DNA of 36,872 nt from Candidatus Omnitrophota bacterium (GCA_016235185.1 JACRLT010000035.1:1-36872), one strand, 5' to 3'; shown: positions 22,276-30,817, counted from the stretch's first letter. The notes: generated by a model not told the origin, from the sequence alone. Made by a program: numbers and translations.

Positions 22276-23684
22276 GCTTTTGCGTTGTTCAGTGCGATGC
22301 CATATTGGCTTAATTTTTTATAGAGCGTAGTGCGATTGATGCCCAGTAATTTAGAGGCTTCCTTTTTATTACCGCCGCACTTCTGGAGCGCGTCTAAAAT
22401 GATCTTCTTCTCGGGGTCTTTAAGCGCGTCTTTGAGGCTGGCGCCGTTATTTTCGACTCCGGCGGCTTCCGAAGATGCTTGGCTTGCGGCATGGCTCTCA
22501 ACAATATTATCCGGCATGTCACCTATCCCTAAGAGCGAGCCCTTGGCCAGGACACAGGCGCGTTCGATGGCATTCTCCAATTCCCGGACATTACCGGGCC
22601 AGTCATGATCCATCAGGCGCGCAACAGCATCGTCGCTAATACCGTGGATCTGCTTGTTTAATTGCCCGGCGTGCTTCTCGATGAAATGTTCTACCAAAAG
22701 CGGAATGTCATCCTTGCGGTCCCGCAACGGCGGGATAGCTACGGAAATGATATTGAGGCGGTAATAAAGGTCGTTACGGAACTTTCCCTGGCATATCAGG
22801 GCCTGCAGGTCCTGGTTGGTAGCAGTGATAATGCGCACGCTTGCCTTCCTGGTCTTTGTCTCTCCGACACGTTCATATTCACCGTCCTGCAAGACCCGCA
22901 ATAGCTTCACCTGTAAAGCCGGAGTGAAGGCATCTATCTCGTCAAGGAAGATCGTTCCGCCCTCGGCGGATTCAAAACGCCCGACCCTGTCTTTGATAGC
23001 GCCCGTGAAAGCGCCCTTGACATGGCCGAAGAGCTCGCTTTCCAGCAATGTTTCAGGCAATGCGCCGCAGCTGACTTCTACAAACGGCCTATCTGCGGGA
23101 TCCGGGCTTGAATCATGGATCGCATGCGCCACCAGGCGCTTTCCAGTGCCGCTCTCCCCCGTTATCAATACGGTAGTCTTTGTTTCGGCTATGAGATCTA
23201 TAAGATCATATATCTTCTGCATCTTGTAATTTTTGCCGATCATATCGTGGCACTGCTGGCGGGATGTCGAAGACAATTTAGCCTTAAGATACTTGTTCTC
23301 GTCTAAGATATTGCGCTCATCTGCGATGCGCTTGATGATAAACTTGATCTCCTCATCGATGATCGGCTTGGTAATGTAATCCACCGCACCCTCACGCATA
23401 GCCGCTACCGCGCTTTCTATTGAGCCGAAACCGGTAACCATGATGACTGAAACCAGCGGATGATCAGCCTTTATCTTTTTCAAAAGTTCCGTGCCTTCCA
23501 TCCCGGGCATCTTCATATCCGAGATGACTATATCAAAAGGGGTCTCTTTTAATAGCTTCAAAGCCTCGAGGCCGTTGCTCGTGTTGGCGCAGGAATGCCC
23601 TTCAAAAAACAGAACTTCGCAAAGCGAACGCCGCACGAGCGAATCGTCGTCAACAACAAGGATACGTATACCGTTTGAGGACAC
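22272..23684 (-). CDS. NtrC-family sigma-54-dependent response regulator
   Basis: A 470-residue transcription activator with three domains. The receiver (about 6-120) has acidic VVDDDS and phospho-acceptor Asp56 in ISDMKMPG. The AAA+ domain carries Walker A GESGTGKR (176-183), the sigma-54-contacting GAFTGA loop (224-229), Walker B IFLDEID and the WPGNVRELENAIERA sensor II segment. The Fis-type helix-turn-helix at the C-terminus is ILDALQKCGGNKKEASKLLGINRTTLYKKL. It follows the kinase by 6 bases and is co-located with rpoN. Confidence 0.95.
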   Translation of the reverse strand: MSSNGIRILVVDDDSLVRRSLCEVLFFEGHSCANTSNGLEALKLLKETPFDIVISDMKMPGMEGTELLKKIKADHPLVSVIMVTGFGSIESAVAAMREGAVDYITKPIIDEEIKFIIKRIADERNILDENKYLKAKLSSTSRQQCHDMIGKNYKMQKIYDLIDLIAETKTTVLITGESGTGKRLVAHAIHDSSPDPADRPFVEVSCGALPETLLESELFGHVKGAFTGAIKDRVGRFESAEGGTIFLDEIDAFTPALQVKLLRVLQDGEYERVGETKTRKASVRIITATNQDLQALICQGKFRNDLYYRLNIISVAIPPLRDRKDDIPLLVEHFIEKHAGQLNKQIHGISDDAVARLMDHDWPGNVRELENAIERACVLAKGSLLGIGDMPDNIVESHAASQASSEAAGVENNGASLKDALKDPEKKIILDALQKCGGNKKEASKLLGINRTTLYKKLSQYGIALNNAKA

Positions 23685-23690
23685 GAAAAC

Positions 23691-24899
23691 CTACTTTCCT
23701 ACAGGCGTGTATTTTAAAGGCAGGTAAACCTTAAATTCTGTTCCTTCCCCTACTTGTGTTTCAACGTCTATTTTACCTTCATAGCGCTGGATGACCTCAA
23801 AACAGATCGGCAAACCTAAACCTATGCCGTGGCCTATGGGCTTGGTCGTAAAAAATGGCGTGAATATCTTATCGCGGACATCATCCGCTATACCGCATCC
23901 GGAATCCTTGAAAGAGACGGCAATGTGCCCGTCAACCTGTTTAGTCATGATCCTAAGCGTGCCGCCGTTAGGCATCGAGTCAAAGGCATTTTTTATGAGA
24001 TTTGAAAAAACACGGCAGAGCCCTTTGTCTACGACCTTTGGCAGAAGATCCGAATAATTTTTTTCGATCTTGATGTGGCCCAAAAACACCGTATGCCTGA
24101 AAAGAGACAACGCCTCTTCGATGATATCATTGACATTGCCATATTCCTGGTAACGGTTATCGTTCAATTGCTGGGAGAATTCCAGAAGAGAACGGGTGAT
24201 CTTCACTATGCGCGTCAACCCTACCTTTATTTCGTTTAAGTACTCCTTGGCAACAGACGGATCCATATCCCGCTCTATCAAAAGATTGGTATAACGCATG
24301 ACTGCATCCAAAGGATTGTTTATCTCGTGCACTATACCGCCGGCAAGTTTACCGACAGAAGCAAATTTTTCCAAAAACGCGCGCTCTTGTTTTATCTGCG
24401 CCTTCTCTTGCCTTAAGATCTCATTTTCTTCCTTAAGGCTGATAATGGAGATCTCGTTGTCAACGATATGCGAGGCCATCTGCGCAAAAAGACAGGCAAC
24501 GCCGAAATCGCTTTCTGAAAACGGCTCGCCGGTTTGCTTGTCGGAGATATTAATTATGCCGATAAGGCCTTCGCGCGTTACGATAGGAACGCAAATAAAG
24601 GAATTGGTGTGGTAATGACGGAAGCGCTCTTTGAGAAAGCGCGGGTCAGTCTTTATGTCCTTGACCAGTATAGCTTCGCCTTTGGTCGCGACTGAACCGG
24701 CAACGCCCTCTCCGATGCGCTGTCGCAGGCCCTTAAACTGGGCTTTATGTTCGTCAAAAACAGAATTAAGGATCAGTTCATGCTGGTCCTTGTCTACCAG
24801 AAAAAGCGAAACCGACTCTGCCGCAAGGATCTGCTTCAATTGCGACAGCGTATCATTCAAAATATTCTTATGAAGTTCTGACAACGCGACCTTTGTCAT
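23691..24899 (-). CDS. GAF-domain sensor histidine kinase
   Basis: A 402-residue soluble kinase without membrane segments. An N-terminal GAF domain (about 15-148) contains RIGEGVAGSVATKGEAILVKD and ICVPIVTREGLIGIINIS. A short coiled coil (about 150-175) leads to the dimerisation helix with the phospho-acceptor His191 in GGIVHEINNPLDAVMRYTN. The ATPase domain carries NLIKNAFDSM, DSGCGI and GHGIGLGLPI boxes. It is the cognate kinase of the NtrC-type regulator downstream. Strong GGGGGAG precedes the ATG at 24899. Confidence 0.94.
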   Translation of the reverse strand: MTKVALSELHKNILNDTLSQLKQILAAESVSLFLVDKDQHELILNSVFDEHKAQFKGLRQRIGEGVAGSVATKGEAILVKDIKTDPRFLKERFRHYHTNSFICVPIVTREGLIGIINISDKQTGEPFSESDFGVACLFAQMASHIVDNEISIISLKEENEILRQEKAQIKQERAFLEKFASVGKLAGGIVHEINNPLDAVMRYTNLLIERDMDPSVAKEYLNEIKVGLTRIVKITRSLLEFSQQLNDNRYQEYGNVNDIIEEALSLFRHTVFLGHIKIEKNYSDLLPKVVDKGLCRVFSNLIKNAFDSMPNGGTLRIMTKQVDGHIAVSFKDSGCGIADDVRDKIFTPFFTTKPIGHGIGLGLPICFEVIQRYEGKIDVETQVGEGTEFKVYLPLKYTPVGK

Positions 24900-24911
24900 T
24901 CTCCCCCACCT

Positions 24912-25742
24912 TTAGAGCTTTTTAAGAAAACCTTCCGCCTGCTTGGCGAGTTTGGATTTCGGATACAGCGTTACGATATTCTGCAGCTCAACTTTCGCCT
25001 TGTCCTTATCCTTTAATTTATTATTGTAGACCAAGGCCTTCAAAAAATAAGCATCTACTACATTCTGCTTCGGATAATCGCGGATGAGCTTGTTCAAGGA
25101 ATCTATTGAATCCAGCCAATAACCGGCTTCCATATATGTACGCGCAATAAGGCCCTGTAATATATAATCGCCTTGCTCCGCCTGGCTTTTGCTCTTTAAG
25201 TCCGTATAATGGGCTATTGCCTCGTCTACAAAAAGCTTCACGTTCGCCTCATCCTTGGCGCGCGCGTAGTGGCCTACGATATAAATAGGCAAGTCAAGGC
25301 TCTTAGAAGATAACGGGTAGGACTTCATTATTTTACGGTAATGGACAAGGGCGCTGTTCCATTTGTCTTCCAACTCGAAGCTATTACCAATGGCAAATTC
25401 AGCATCAGGGCAACGGCTGCCCTTTTTACCGCAATCCACGGTCAATTTTTTATACTCGGCCCTGGCATTTTCAAACTCTCCCCTCACCAGATAAAGATGG
25501 CCTATGCTGAACTGGCATTGGATGGCAAAGATCGTATCAGGATATTTTTTAATGATCGCGCGATAAGCATCCTGCGCGCGGGCGAACTGGAACGGCGGAG
25601 TACCTTTTGGATTTTGATAAATAGCTTTGGCAAGCTTATGCGCGCGCCACAATTGACGTTCAGCCTTATAGACTTTACTTTCGCAGGCTGAAAGGCTCAA
25701 GATAATCAGTGCCAGGACAAAATAGCGCGATCTACTTTTCAT
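24912..25742 (-). CDS. TPR-repeat outer-membrane lipoprotein, BamD-like
   Basis: A 276-residue lipoprotein. The signal peptide ends in a lipobox LSAC, with Cys20 as the likely lipidated residue. The rest is made of tetratricopeptide-like helix pairs (for example QFARAQDAYRAIIKKYPDT, QCQFSIGHLYLVRGEFENARAEYKKL, NKLKDKDKAKVELQNIVTLYPKSKLAKQAEGFLKKL), similar to BamD/YbgF-type scaffolds. Function in beta-barrel assembly is possible but the repeats alone do not prove it. It overlaps the upstream membrane-protein gene by 11 bases. Confidence 0.75.
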   Translation of the reverse strand: MKSRSRYFVLALIILSLSACESKVYKAERQLWRAHKLAKAIYQNPKGTPPFQFARAQDAYRAIIKKYPDTIFAIQCQFSIGHLYLVRGEFENARAEYKKLTVDCGKKGSRCPDAEFAIGNSFELEDKWNSALVHYRKIMKSYPLSSKSLDLPIYIVGHYARAKDEANVKLFVDEAIAHYTDLKSKSQAEQGDYILQGLIARTYMEAGYWLDSIDSLNKLIRDYPKQNVVDAYFLKALVYNNKLKDKDKAKVELQNIVTLYPKSKLAKQAEGFLKKL

Positions 25743-26619
25743 GAGTTGCCTCTATGAAGATCATGGTGGTTGCAACCGTCACAAGACAATCTACGACGAC
25801 AGTCCCTACCAGAATACCAAGGAAAAGAATGGCCATGATCACTTCAGGCGCAAACTTATCTGCCAGGAAAACCGCATTGTTGCGCAATATGGTAACAGGA
25901 ATATATAAAAGCATGGGCACTAAAACCACCAAAAGAGTCTTGATCAAATTTCTAGCGAATAACACAAAACCCGACAGTAGCGCTGCCAAAAGCTTCTTGC
26001 CTTTAATAATGACAAAGGGAACAGAATAAACGAATATCCCCTGCAGCACTATCGCAAGGATAAATGTAAGAACCGGCAAGAAGACATTGAACCAGAATTT
26101 CGGGCCGATAAAAAGAAATTTCGGGAAGGAGCGGAAATACTTGAATAACAGGACCTGCGGCTGCTTCATCAGGTAGTGTACCGACACAAAAAGGATGACC
26201 GACAAGAGCAAAAGCGTTACGTAGCGCTTGAGCACAAACAAAAAAACTTTTTTGATATCTACTTCCTCTTTTGCCTTTGAACGCGCGACTATCAAAACCG
26301 CAGCAGCGCTTGTTACGGAGCCCAGAAGAACACCAATAATGATCTTGGCATAATAGAACACGCGCGGCACGAGTTCGTAGATAAGGGGGTAATGAAGATA
26401 TATCCTCCTCCAGATGCTCTTGATCAGAGGGGCCATCACATAATTTATTGGAAAGTGTGGGCTGCAGGAGAGGAACCAGAGTGCCAGGGTCTCGAAAACG
26501 GCCAATATACAAAAGGGAACCAGGATTATGGGCTTCGCAACAATAAGCTCAAATACGGCCTTCCAGATGCTAAAGGCCCCTTTTGCGCCGGCCAGTTTCC
26601 TTAATCTTAATAAAGCCAT
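25732..26619 (-). CDS. Multi-span membrane protein of unknown function
   Basis: A 295-residue protein with about six hydrophobic segments, for example LIVAKPIILVPFCILAVFETLALW, IIIGVLLGSVTSAAAVLIVA, YVTLLLLSVILFVSV, VFLPVLTFILAIVLQGIFVYSV and IMAILFLGILVGTVVVDCLV. I do not recognise a family; the layout resembles DUF4013/YciC-like membrane proteins. It is the first gene of the five-gene signalling operon, 44 bases downstream of the predicted transcription start. No ribosome binding site precedes the ATG. Confidence 0.72.
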   Translation of the reverse strand: MALLRLRKLAGAKGAFSIWKAVFELIVAKPIILVPFCILAVFETLALWFLSCSPHFPINYVMAPLIKSIWRRIYLHYPLIYELVPRVFYYAKIIIGVLLGSVTSAAAVLIVARSKAKEEVDIKKVFLFVLKRYVTLLLLSVILFVSVHYLMKQPQVLLFKYFRSFPKFLFIGPKFWFNVFLPVLTFILAIVLQGIFVYSVPFVIIKGKKLLAALLSGFVLFARNLIKTLLVVLVPMLLYIPVTILRNNAVFLADKFAPEVIMAILFLGILVGTVVVDCLVTVATTMIFIEATHEK

Positions 26620-26629
26620 TAAAGAAATG

Positions 26630-26663
26630 TTAGGTGTACTAAATTAGGTGTACTAAATTAGGG
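26630..26663 (-). repeat. Tandem 14-bp operator-like repeat
   Basis: TTAGGTGTACTAAA occurs twice in direct tandem (26630-26643, 26644-26657) plus the first six bases of a third copy. Each unit contains the near-palindrome TTAG-GTGTA-CTAA. The array lies exactly at and just downstream of the predicted start site, where a bound repressor would block transcription. Confidence 0.65.
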
Positions 26664-26669
26664 ATTTAA

Positions 26670-26698
26670 AATATAACATATCAAAAGCTATTTGTCAA
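26670..26698 (-). promoter_or_regulatory. Strong promoter of the five-gene signalling operon
   Basis: TTGACA (26693-26698) and TATATT (26670-26675) are spaced by 17 bases on the minus strand. The predicted start near 26663 is at the first base of the 14-bp repeat array. Confidence 0.82.
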
Positions 26699-26726
26699 GT
26701 TTATAAGAAGAATAAAAGTGCTTAGT

Positions 26727-29387
26727 TTATATGGGGTTAGAAAGTTTTACCAGCTCCGAGACCTTGGCTTTCAGGCTGTTGGCTATACCCAAATAATGGT
26801 CTTCTCCCGGCAAAACCTTCAGCTCATCCGCGTCCAGACACTTGCCTATCCTGACAGTTATCTTGGCAGGCAAGGGAAACGCGCGGGTCCTGGGCCACGC
26901 CTTATATGCGCCACTGATATAGACAGGCAGGACCTTTGCCTGTGTTTCCTTTAAAAGGATACCGACACCTTTCCTGAATTCCTTCAAATTTCCGTCAATA
27001 GAGCGCTGGCCTTCCGGAAAATATACCAGCACCTTGCCTTCGCGAATAATATACGAACACATTTTAAGGGTCTCCCCTAAATTCAGGTCCGCATCTATCG
27101 GCACAAGACGGTGAAATTTTGCGCTCCAGGCGATCAAAGGATGGTTAAAAATAGCTCCAAACCCTACAAAATAAGTCTTCAAGATCAAACCCAGCGGCAA
27201 CGCGCATAGGACATAAAACGCATCCAGATAGCTCACATGATTAGGCGCAATGACAAAAGGCCCGTCTTTTGGGATATTCTCCCTGCCTTCAACGCTGACC
27301 AAAAAAACGGACCTGAAGAAAAGCTTGAAGAACAGGACTTCAATGAAGGTCACGGCCCGTTCGAAGAGACCAAAATGAAGCTTGAGCTTTTTTATATTTT
27401 CAGCACTCGGAAGTTCTTGAAGCACATGCGGCCAAAAAACAGTTTCTTCGGTCTTGACGAACCCGAGAAAAGCGCTGTCCGGCAGAGCCTGCCTTGCCTT
27501 TGTGATAAGGTCCCTGATAGTCCTGGATTGAAATAATTCCAGGGCCAGAGAATCGTCTATGCCGACATTGACAAGATCCTGCAATGCCGACAATAGCTCT
27601 ATTCGCCCGAGGGAATCCAACCCCAGGTCCAATTCCAGATGGTCGTCAAGCGAGACATCTTTTTTCAATATCTTTGATAGATACCCCAGAGCCAATTCCT
27701 CAAAACGCGATAGCCCCTGCGGTAACACTTTTTTCTCTTCGCGGCCAATTCCGCCTGCAACATATCTGAACTGGGCCTTGTAGCGGATAAGTTTTCCGAG
27801 GCGCGTGCGCGGGAGCGCCTCGCTCGTCAGGACAAAACCTTTTATCCTTTGATAAGGAGGCAGCTTCTGCGAATACGCATCGAGTTCCCACTTGATCTTA
27901 AAATTGATATTGACGTGCTTATGGGCCTTTAAATAATCCTCGTCGGGCACAATAACAGCGGCAAGGTGGCCGGCATCTGCCGCGGCCTTTTCGAACAAGA
28001 TACACATTTCTTTGATATATGGGCTCTTGAGGTAATGCCCCTCGATATCTTCAGGATTGATCTTTTTCCCCGAGGCCAAAACGATCAGCTCGTCTTTGCG
28101 CCCCGTCAGATGCAGGAGCCCGTCCTTGTCAATAGAACCGATATCCCCGGTAAAAAACCATCCGTCTTTTATCACCTGCCTAGTTATCGCCAAGGCGCGG
28201 TAATACCCCAGCATAACATTTGCCCCGCGGACCGCGACCTCGCCTACACCATCCCCATTGGGATACATTATCTTTGTCTCTACACCCGGGACAGGTTTCC
28301 CGACGGAAGTAAAACGCGCCCTGTTTAGAGAAGTAAAAGTAGCTACGGGCGAAGTCTCTGTAAGCCCGTAACCCTCGATGACTTTAAAACCCCAGCGGGA
28401 AAAATTACGCGCGACTTCCGGATCAAGTTTTGCGCCGCCGCTGGTCATAAGGCGCAAATCTTCCCCCAGGGCCGCATGCATGCCTTTTAAAACCTTTTTA
28501 CAGACGTTTCTCCCGGTTAACGTGGATAAGCCCCTGCATACGTCGACCAACGCATTTGTCGATAATTTGATAAAAAAACCATATTTCTTTATACGGTCGC
28601 TGACGGAACGCTCTATAAGCGAGAAAAGCTGGGGCACGCCCACAAAAATACTTACCTTATTTTCCCGAATAGCATTAAAAAGTTCATAGTGCACCATGCT
28701 CTGGAAATAACAGACAGACAGCCCTTTTAGAAACGGCACCAGGCACGTGATCATGAACGGATATGTATGATGGAGGGGTAAAAGCGACATGATAATGTCG
28801 TCTTCTTTTAAAATAGCCAGTTCGTCGATGGATCCAACATTGGAAAGAAGATTGTGATGTGTCAGCATAACAGCCTTGCGCTCTTTAGTAGTGCCTGATG
28901 TATAGAATAAAGCGGCAAGTTTGTGCGCTCCAAAAGATGAAAGCCGGCCCATATCTTCCTGGCCTATATCCTTAACAAGATCTTCCTCTCTATCGACAAA
29001 AAGTATCTTGACCGCCATATCCCACGTCAGCACGGCGCCCAGCGCGATACCAAACTTATCTTCAGTCAAGAGTATCCTGGATGCGGAATGGACCAAAATA
29101 TCATGGATCTCTTCCGGGGCAAGTTGGACATCTATGGGGACTACTACCGCCTGGATGGACATCGCGGCAAAAAACGCAGCAGGCCAATGCGGGCTGTTGC
29201 TCAAAAGAAGCGCCACCCTCTGGCCTGGCCTGATGCCTGCCCTGATAAGCTGACAACGAATACTAAAAACCTGTTTATATAACTGCGCGTAAGTCAGGCC
29301 TTCGTAACTTTCCTGCTTTTTAAATTTTATGCAGACTTTATCCGGATATTTGCGGCAGGTTTCCTGAAAGGCTTGGAAGATATTCAT
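26727..29387 (-). CDS. Acyl-CoA synthetase-ACP-PlsC fusion protein
   Basis: An 886-residue trifunctional enzyme. Residues about 1-545 form an acyl-adenylate ligase: P-loop YTSGTTKERK (162-171), GYGLTETSP (339-347), FTGDIGSIDKDG and the catalytic Lys in TRLGKL (Lys532). Residues about 560-635 are an acyl-carrier domain with the phosphopantetheine Ser592 in LGLDSLGRIEL. Residues about 690-870 are a PlsC acyltransferase with HX4D in NHVSYLD (His717, Asp722) and FPEGQRSIDG. The order suggests it activates a fatty acid, loads it on its own carrier, and transfers it to an acceptor. It resembles Aas, but with a carrier domain. It is downstream of two N-acyl amino acid synthases, whose products could be its acceptor. 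Confidence 0.9.
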   Translation of the reverse strand: MNIFQAFQETCRKYPDKVCIKFKKQESYEGLTYAQLYKQVFSIRCQLIRAGIRPGQRVALLLSNSPHWPAAFFAAMSIQAVVVPIDVQLAPEEIHDILVHSASRILLTEDKFGIALGAVLTWDMAVKILFVDREEDLVKDIGQEDMGRLSSFGAHKLAALFYTSGTTKERKAVMLTHHNLLSNVGSIDELAILKEDDIIMSLLPLHHTYPFMITCLVPFLKGLSVCYFQSMVHYELFNAIRENKVSIFVGVPQLFSLIERSVSDRIKKYGFFIKLSTNALVDVCRGLSTLTGRNVCKKVLKGMHAALGEDLRLMTSGGAKLDPEVARNFSRWGFKVIEGYGLTETSPVATFTSLNRARFTSVGKPVPGVETKIMYPNGDGVGEVAVRGANVMLGYYRALAITRQVIKDGWFFTGDIGSIDKDGLLHLTGRKDELIVLASGKKINPEDIEGHYLKSPYIKEMCILFEKAAADAGHLAAVIVPDEDYLKAHKHVNINFKIKWELDAYSQKLPPYQRIKGFVLTSEALPRTRLGKLIRYKAQFRYVAGGIGREEKKVLPQGLSRFEELALGYLSKILKKDVSLDDHLELDLGLDSLGRIELLSALQDLVNVGIDDSLALELFQSRTIRDLITKARQALPDSAFLGFVKTEETVFWPHVLQELPSAENIKKLKLHFGLFERAVTFIEVLFFKLFFRSVFLVSVEGRENIPKDGPFVIAPNHVSYLDAFYVLCALPLGLILKTYFVGFGAIFNHPLIAWSAKFHRLVPIDADLNLGETLKMCSYIIREGKVLVYFPEGQRSIDGNLKEFRKGVGILLKETQAKVLPVYISGAYKAWPRTRAFPLPAKITVRIGKCLDADELKVLPGEDHYLGIANSLKAKVSELVKLSNPI

Positions 29388-29398
29388 ATCTTTATCAT

Positions 29399-29439
29399 CG
29401 AGGTCCGACCTTGCCGTTCGGGGCCAAGGTCGGACCTCG
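29399..29439. repeat. Perfect 15-bp inverted repeat, copy 2 (CGAGGTCCGACCTTG)
   Basis: Arms 29399-29413 and 29425-29439 are perfectly complementary; the loop again ends TCGGGGC. Compared with copy 1 at 14642-14682, the base 14 change C to T in one arm is matched by G to A in the other. It sits between an N-acyl synthase gene and the fusion gene, without a T-tract. Confidence 0.85.
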
Positions 29440-29447
29440 AAATAAGG

Positions 29448-30149
29448 TTAAAACTTTGGCTGTAATTCCGGTTCCAGGCTTTCTATAAAGTAGGCAAAAA
29501 ACTGCGGAAATTTCATATAAACGCTTTTTTCGAGTTCCGGTATATCGGCGAGATAAGGCGCGACAGTGCCATAAAAATTGACTTCCGGGCCTATTGGTTT
29601 AAAAACGAAACCGTGGATCTTCAAAAGCGTCCATAAAGACCTTTCCATAAGGGCAAACCAATGATTGATACCGACACGCTTGCATTCCTGGTATATGGCA
29701 CGATAGAGGCCAAAGGCCATGGGCCGCACACGGCGCATGAAATGCTGCCCTTTTTCTTCCACCGTCATATCCGCTACCTGCGGTTCATAATAAAGGCCGT
29801 CATTGGATCTTCTTCTATAGACCTTGCTGATAGTCAACCTGGATATCTCTGCGCACTCCTGCCTGCGAACAACGCCCCAGTCAACATCCAGCTTAGGACA
29901 ATGCTCTTCTATCGGGAATTTATCGCAGGAAGACGTGATCAGGCGGACAGCTCCTATAAGCCGGCCTTCGGTATCAAACCCGCCGAAATGGAGCGAATGA
30001 GCGTCGAGCTCATCCGTCTCGTATCCTTGAGGATAATCTTCCTCACGGATAAAATTACACTCTTTGCAATAGACCTGGAAACGCAGGCGGTAGCTCTCCT
30101 GCAGAGATTCAGGCGAATCGATCTTCCTGAATACGAATTTCTCTTCCAT
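29448..30149 (-). CDS. FeeM-like N-acyl amino acid synthase, tandem copy 2
   Basis: A 233-residue GNAT-fold acyltransferase of the PEP-CTERM/exosortase-associated, AHL-synthase-like group. Conserved features are SYRLRFQVYCKECNFI (residues about 19-34), HFGGFDTEGRLIGAVRLI and the ECAEISRLTISK motif. FeeM-type members transfer an acyl chain from ACP to an amino acid. Residues 6-34 are identical to those of the upstream copy. Its start overlaps the end of that copy by 41 bases in another frame. This copy has the longer, apparently complete C-terminus. Confidence 0.83.
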   Translation of the reverse strand: MEEKFVFRKIDSPESLQESYRLRFQVYCKECNFIREEDYPQGYETDELDAHSLHFGGFDTEGRLIGAVRLITSSCDKFPIEEHCPKLDVDWGVVRRQECAEISRLTISKVYRRRSNDGLYYEPQVADMTVEEKGQHFMRRVRPMAFGLYRAIYQECKRVGINHWFALMERSLWTLLKIHGFVFKPIGPEVNFYGTVAPYLADIPELEKSVYMKFPQFFAYFIESLEPELQPKF

Positions 30150-30750
30150 AGGGGACCTTGAATAACCCTTTCTTTTCTAGATCGCGGATATCGATAAGAT
30201 ATGGCGTCACTTTGCCGAAATAATCGATTTCAGGGCCGATCGGAGAGAAAAGAAAACCATGCATCTTTAACAACATCCACAACGGTTTTTCCATTAAGGC
30301 CAGGCAATGATCGATACCCAATGCCCTGCACTCACGGTACATTTGGTGGCACAAACCCAAAGCGATATAGCTGACTTGAAGGATAAAATTAGTAGGCCTG
30401 GCATCTATCTGCTGGCGCCATGACTTACTGATGGTCAGGCGGGAGATCTCCGCGCACTCCATACGCGAAATATTCAGATCATCAAAATTAAAAGAAGGAC
30501 ACCTCTCCTGAATGGGAAATTTGGCACAGGAAGGCAGGATAAGCCGGACTGCTCCGATCAACCTTCCGTCATTACCCAAGGCTCCGAAATGCAAGGAATC
30601 CCGGTCATAATCATCCGATTCATAGCCGCCCGGATACTGTGACTCTTCGATAAAATTGCACTCCTTGCAGTAGACCTGGAAACGCAGGCGGTAGCTCTCC
30701 TGCAGAGATTCAGGCGAATCGATCTTTCTGAACACTAATCTATCTTCCAT
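30109..30750 (-). CDS. FeeM-like N-acyl amino acid synthase, tandem copy 1 (altered C-terminus)
   Basis: A 213-residue paralogue of the gene that follows. The N-terminus (VFRKIDSPES...), HFGALGNDGRLIGAVRLI and ECAEISRLTISKS align closely. The last ~13 residues (YGREIRIQEDRFA) do not match copy 2 and are encoded within the next gene's start, so the original 3' end was replaced at the duplication junction. It also lacks a ~15-residue stretch present after residue ~120 in copy 2. I start it at the ATG at 30750; a predicted promoter puts the transcript start two bases before it. Confidence 0.82.
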   Translation of the reverse strand: MEDRLVFRKIDSPESLQESYRLRFQVYCKECNFIEESQYPGGYESDDYDRDSLHFGALGNDGRLIGAVRLILPSCAKFPIQERCPSFNFDDLNISRMECAEISRLTISKSWRQQIDARPTNFILQVSYIALGLCHQMYRECRALGIDHCLALMEKPLWMLLKMHGFLFSPIGPEIDYFGKVTPYLIDIRDLEKKGLFKVPYGREIRIQEDRFA

Positions 30751-30758
30751 GATTTTTA

Positions 30759-30787
30759 ACTCTATCACATCGCCGGTAATCCGTCAA
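30759..30787 (-). promoter_or_regulatory. Near-leaderless promoter of the N-acyl synthase operon
   Basis: TTGACG (30782-30787) and TAGAGT (30759-30764) are spaced by 17 bases on the minus strand, predicting a start at 30752, two bases before the ATG. Its -35 box is two bases from that of the divergent promoter. Confidence 0.55.
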
Positions 30788-30789
30788 CC

Positions 30790-30817
30790 TTGACATTTCA
30801 TCCATAAGAAATATAAT
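30790..30817 (+). promoter_or_regulatory. Consensus leaderless promoter of the LolA-like export operon
   Basis: TTGACA (30790-30795) and TATAAT (30812-30817) are separated by 16 bases. The predicted start is 30824, one base before the ATG at 30825. No Shine-Dalgarno sequence fits in the gap. Confidence 0.78.

Noticed and set aside
26003-26512. 169-residue reading frame inside the membrane-protein gene
   Set aside because: It overlaps the real gene on the same strand in another frame, has no recognisable domain, and is low in membrane-like or conserved pattern.
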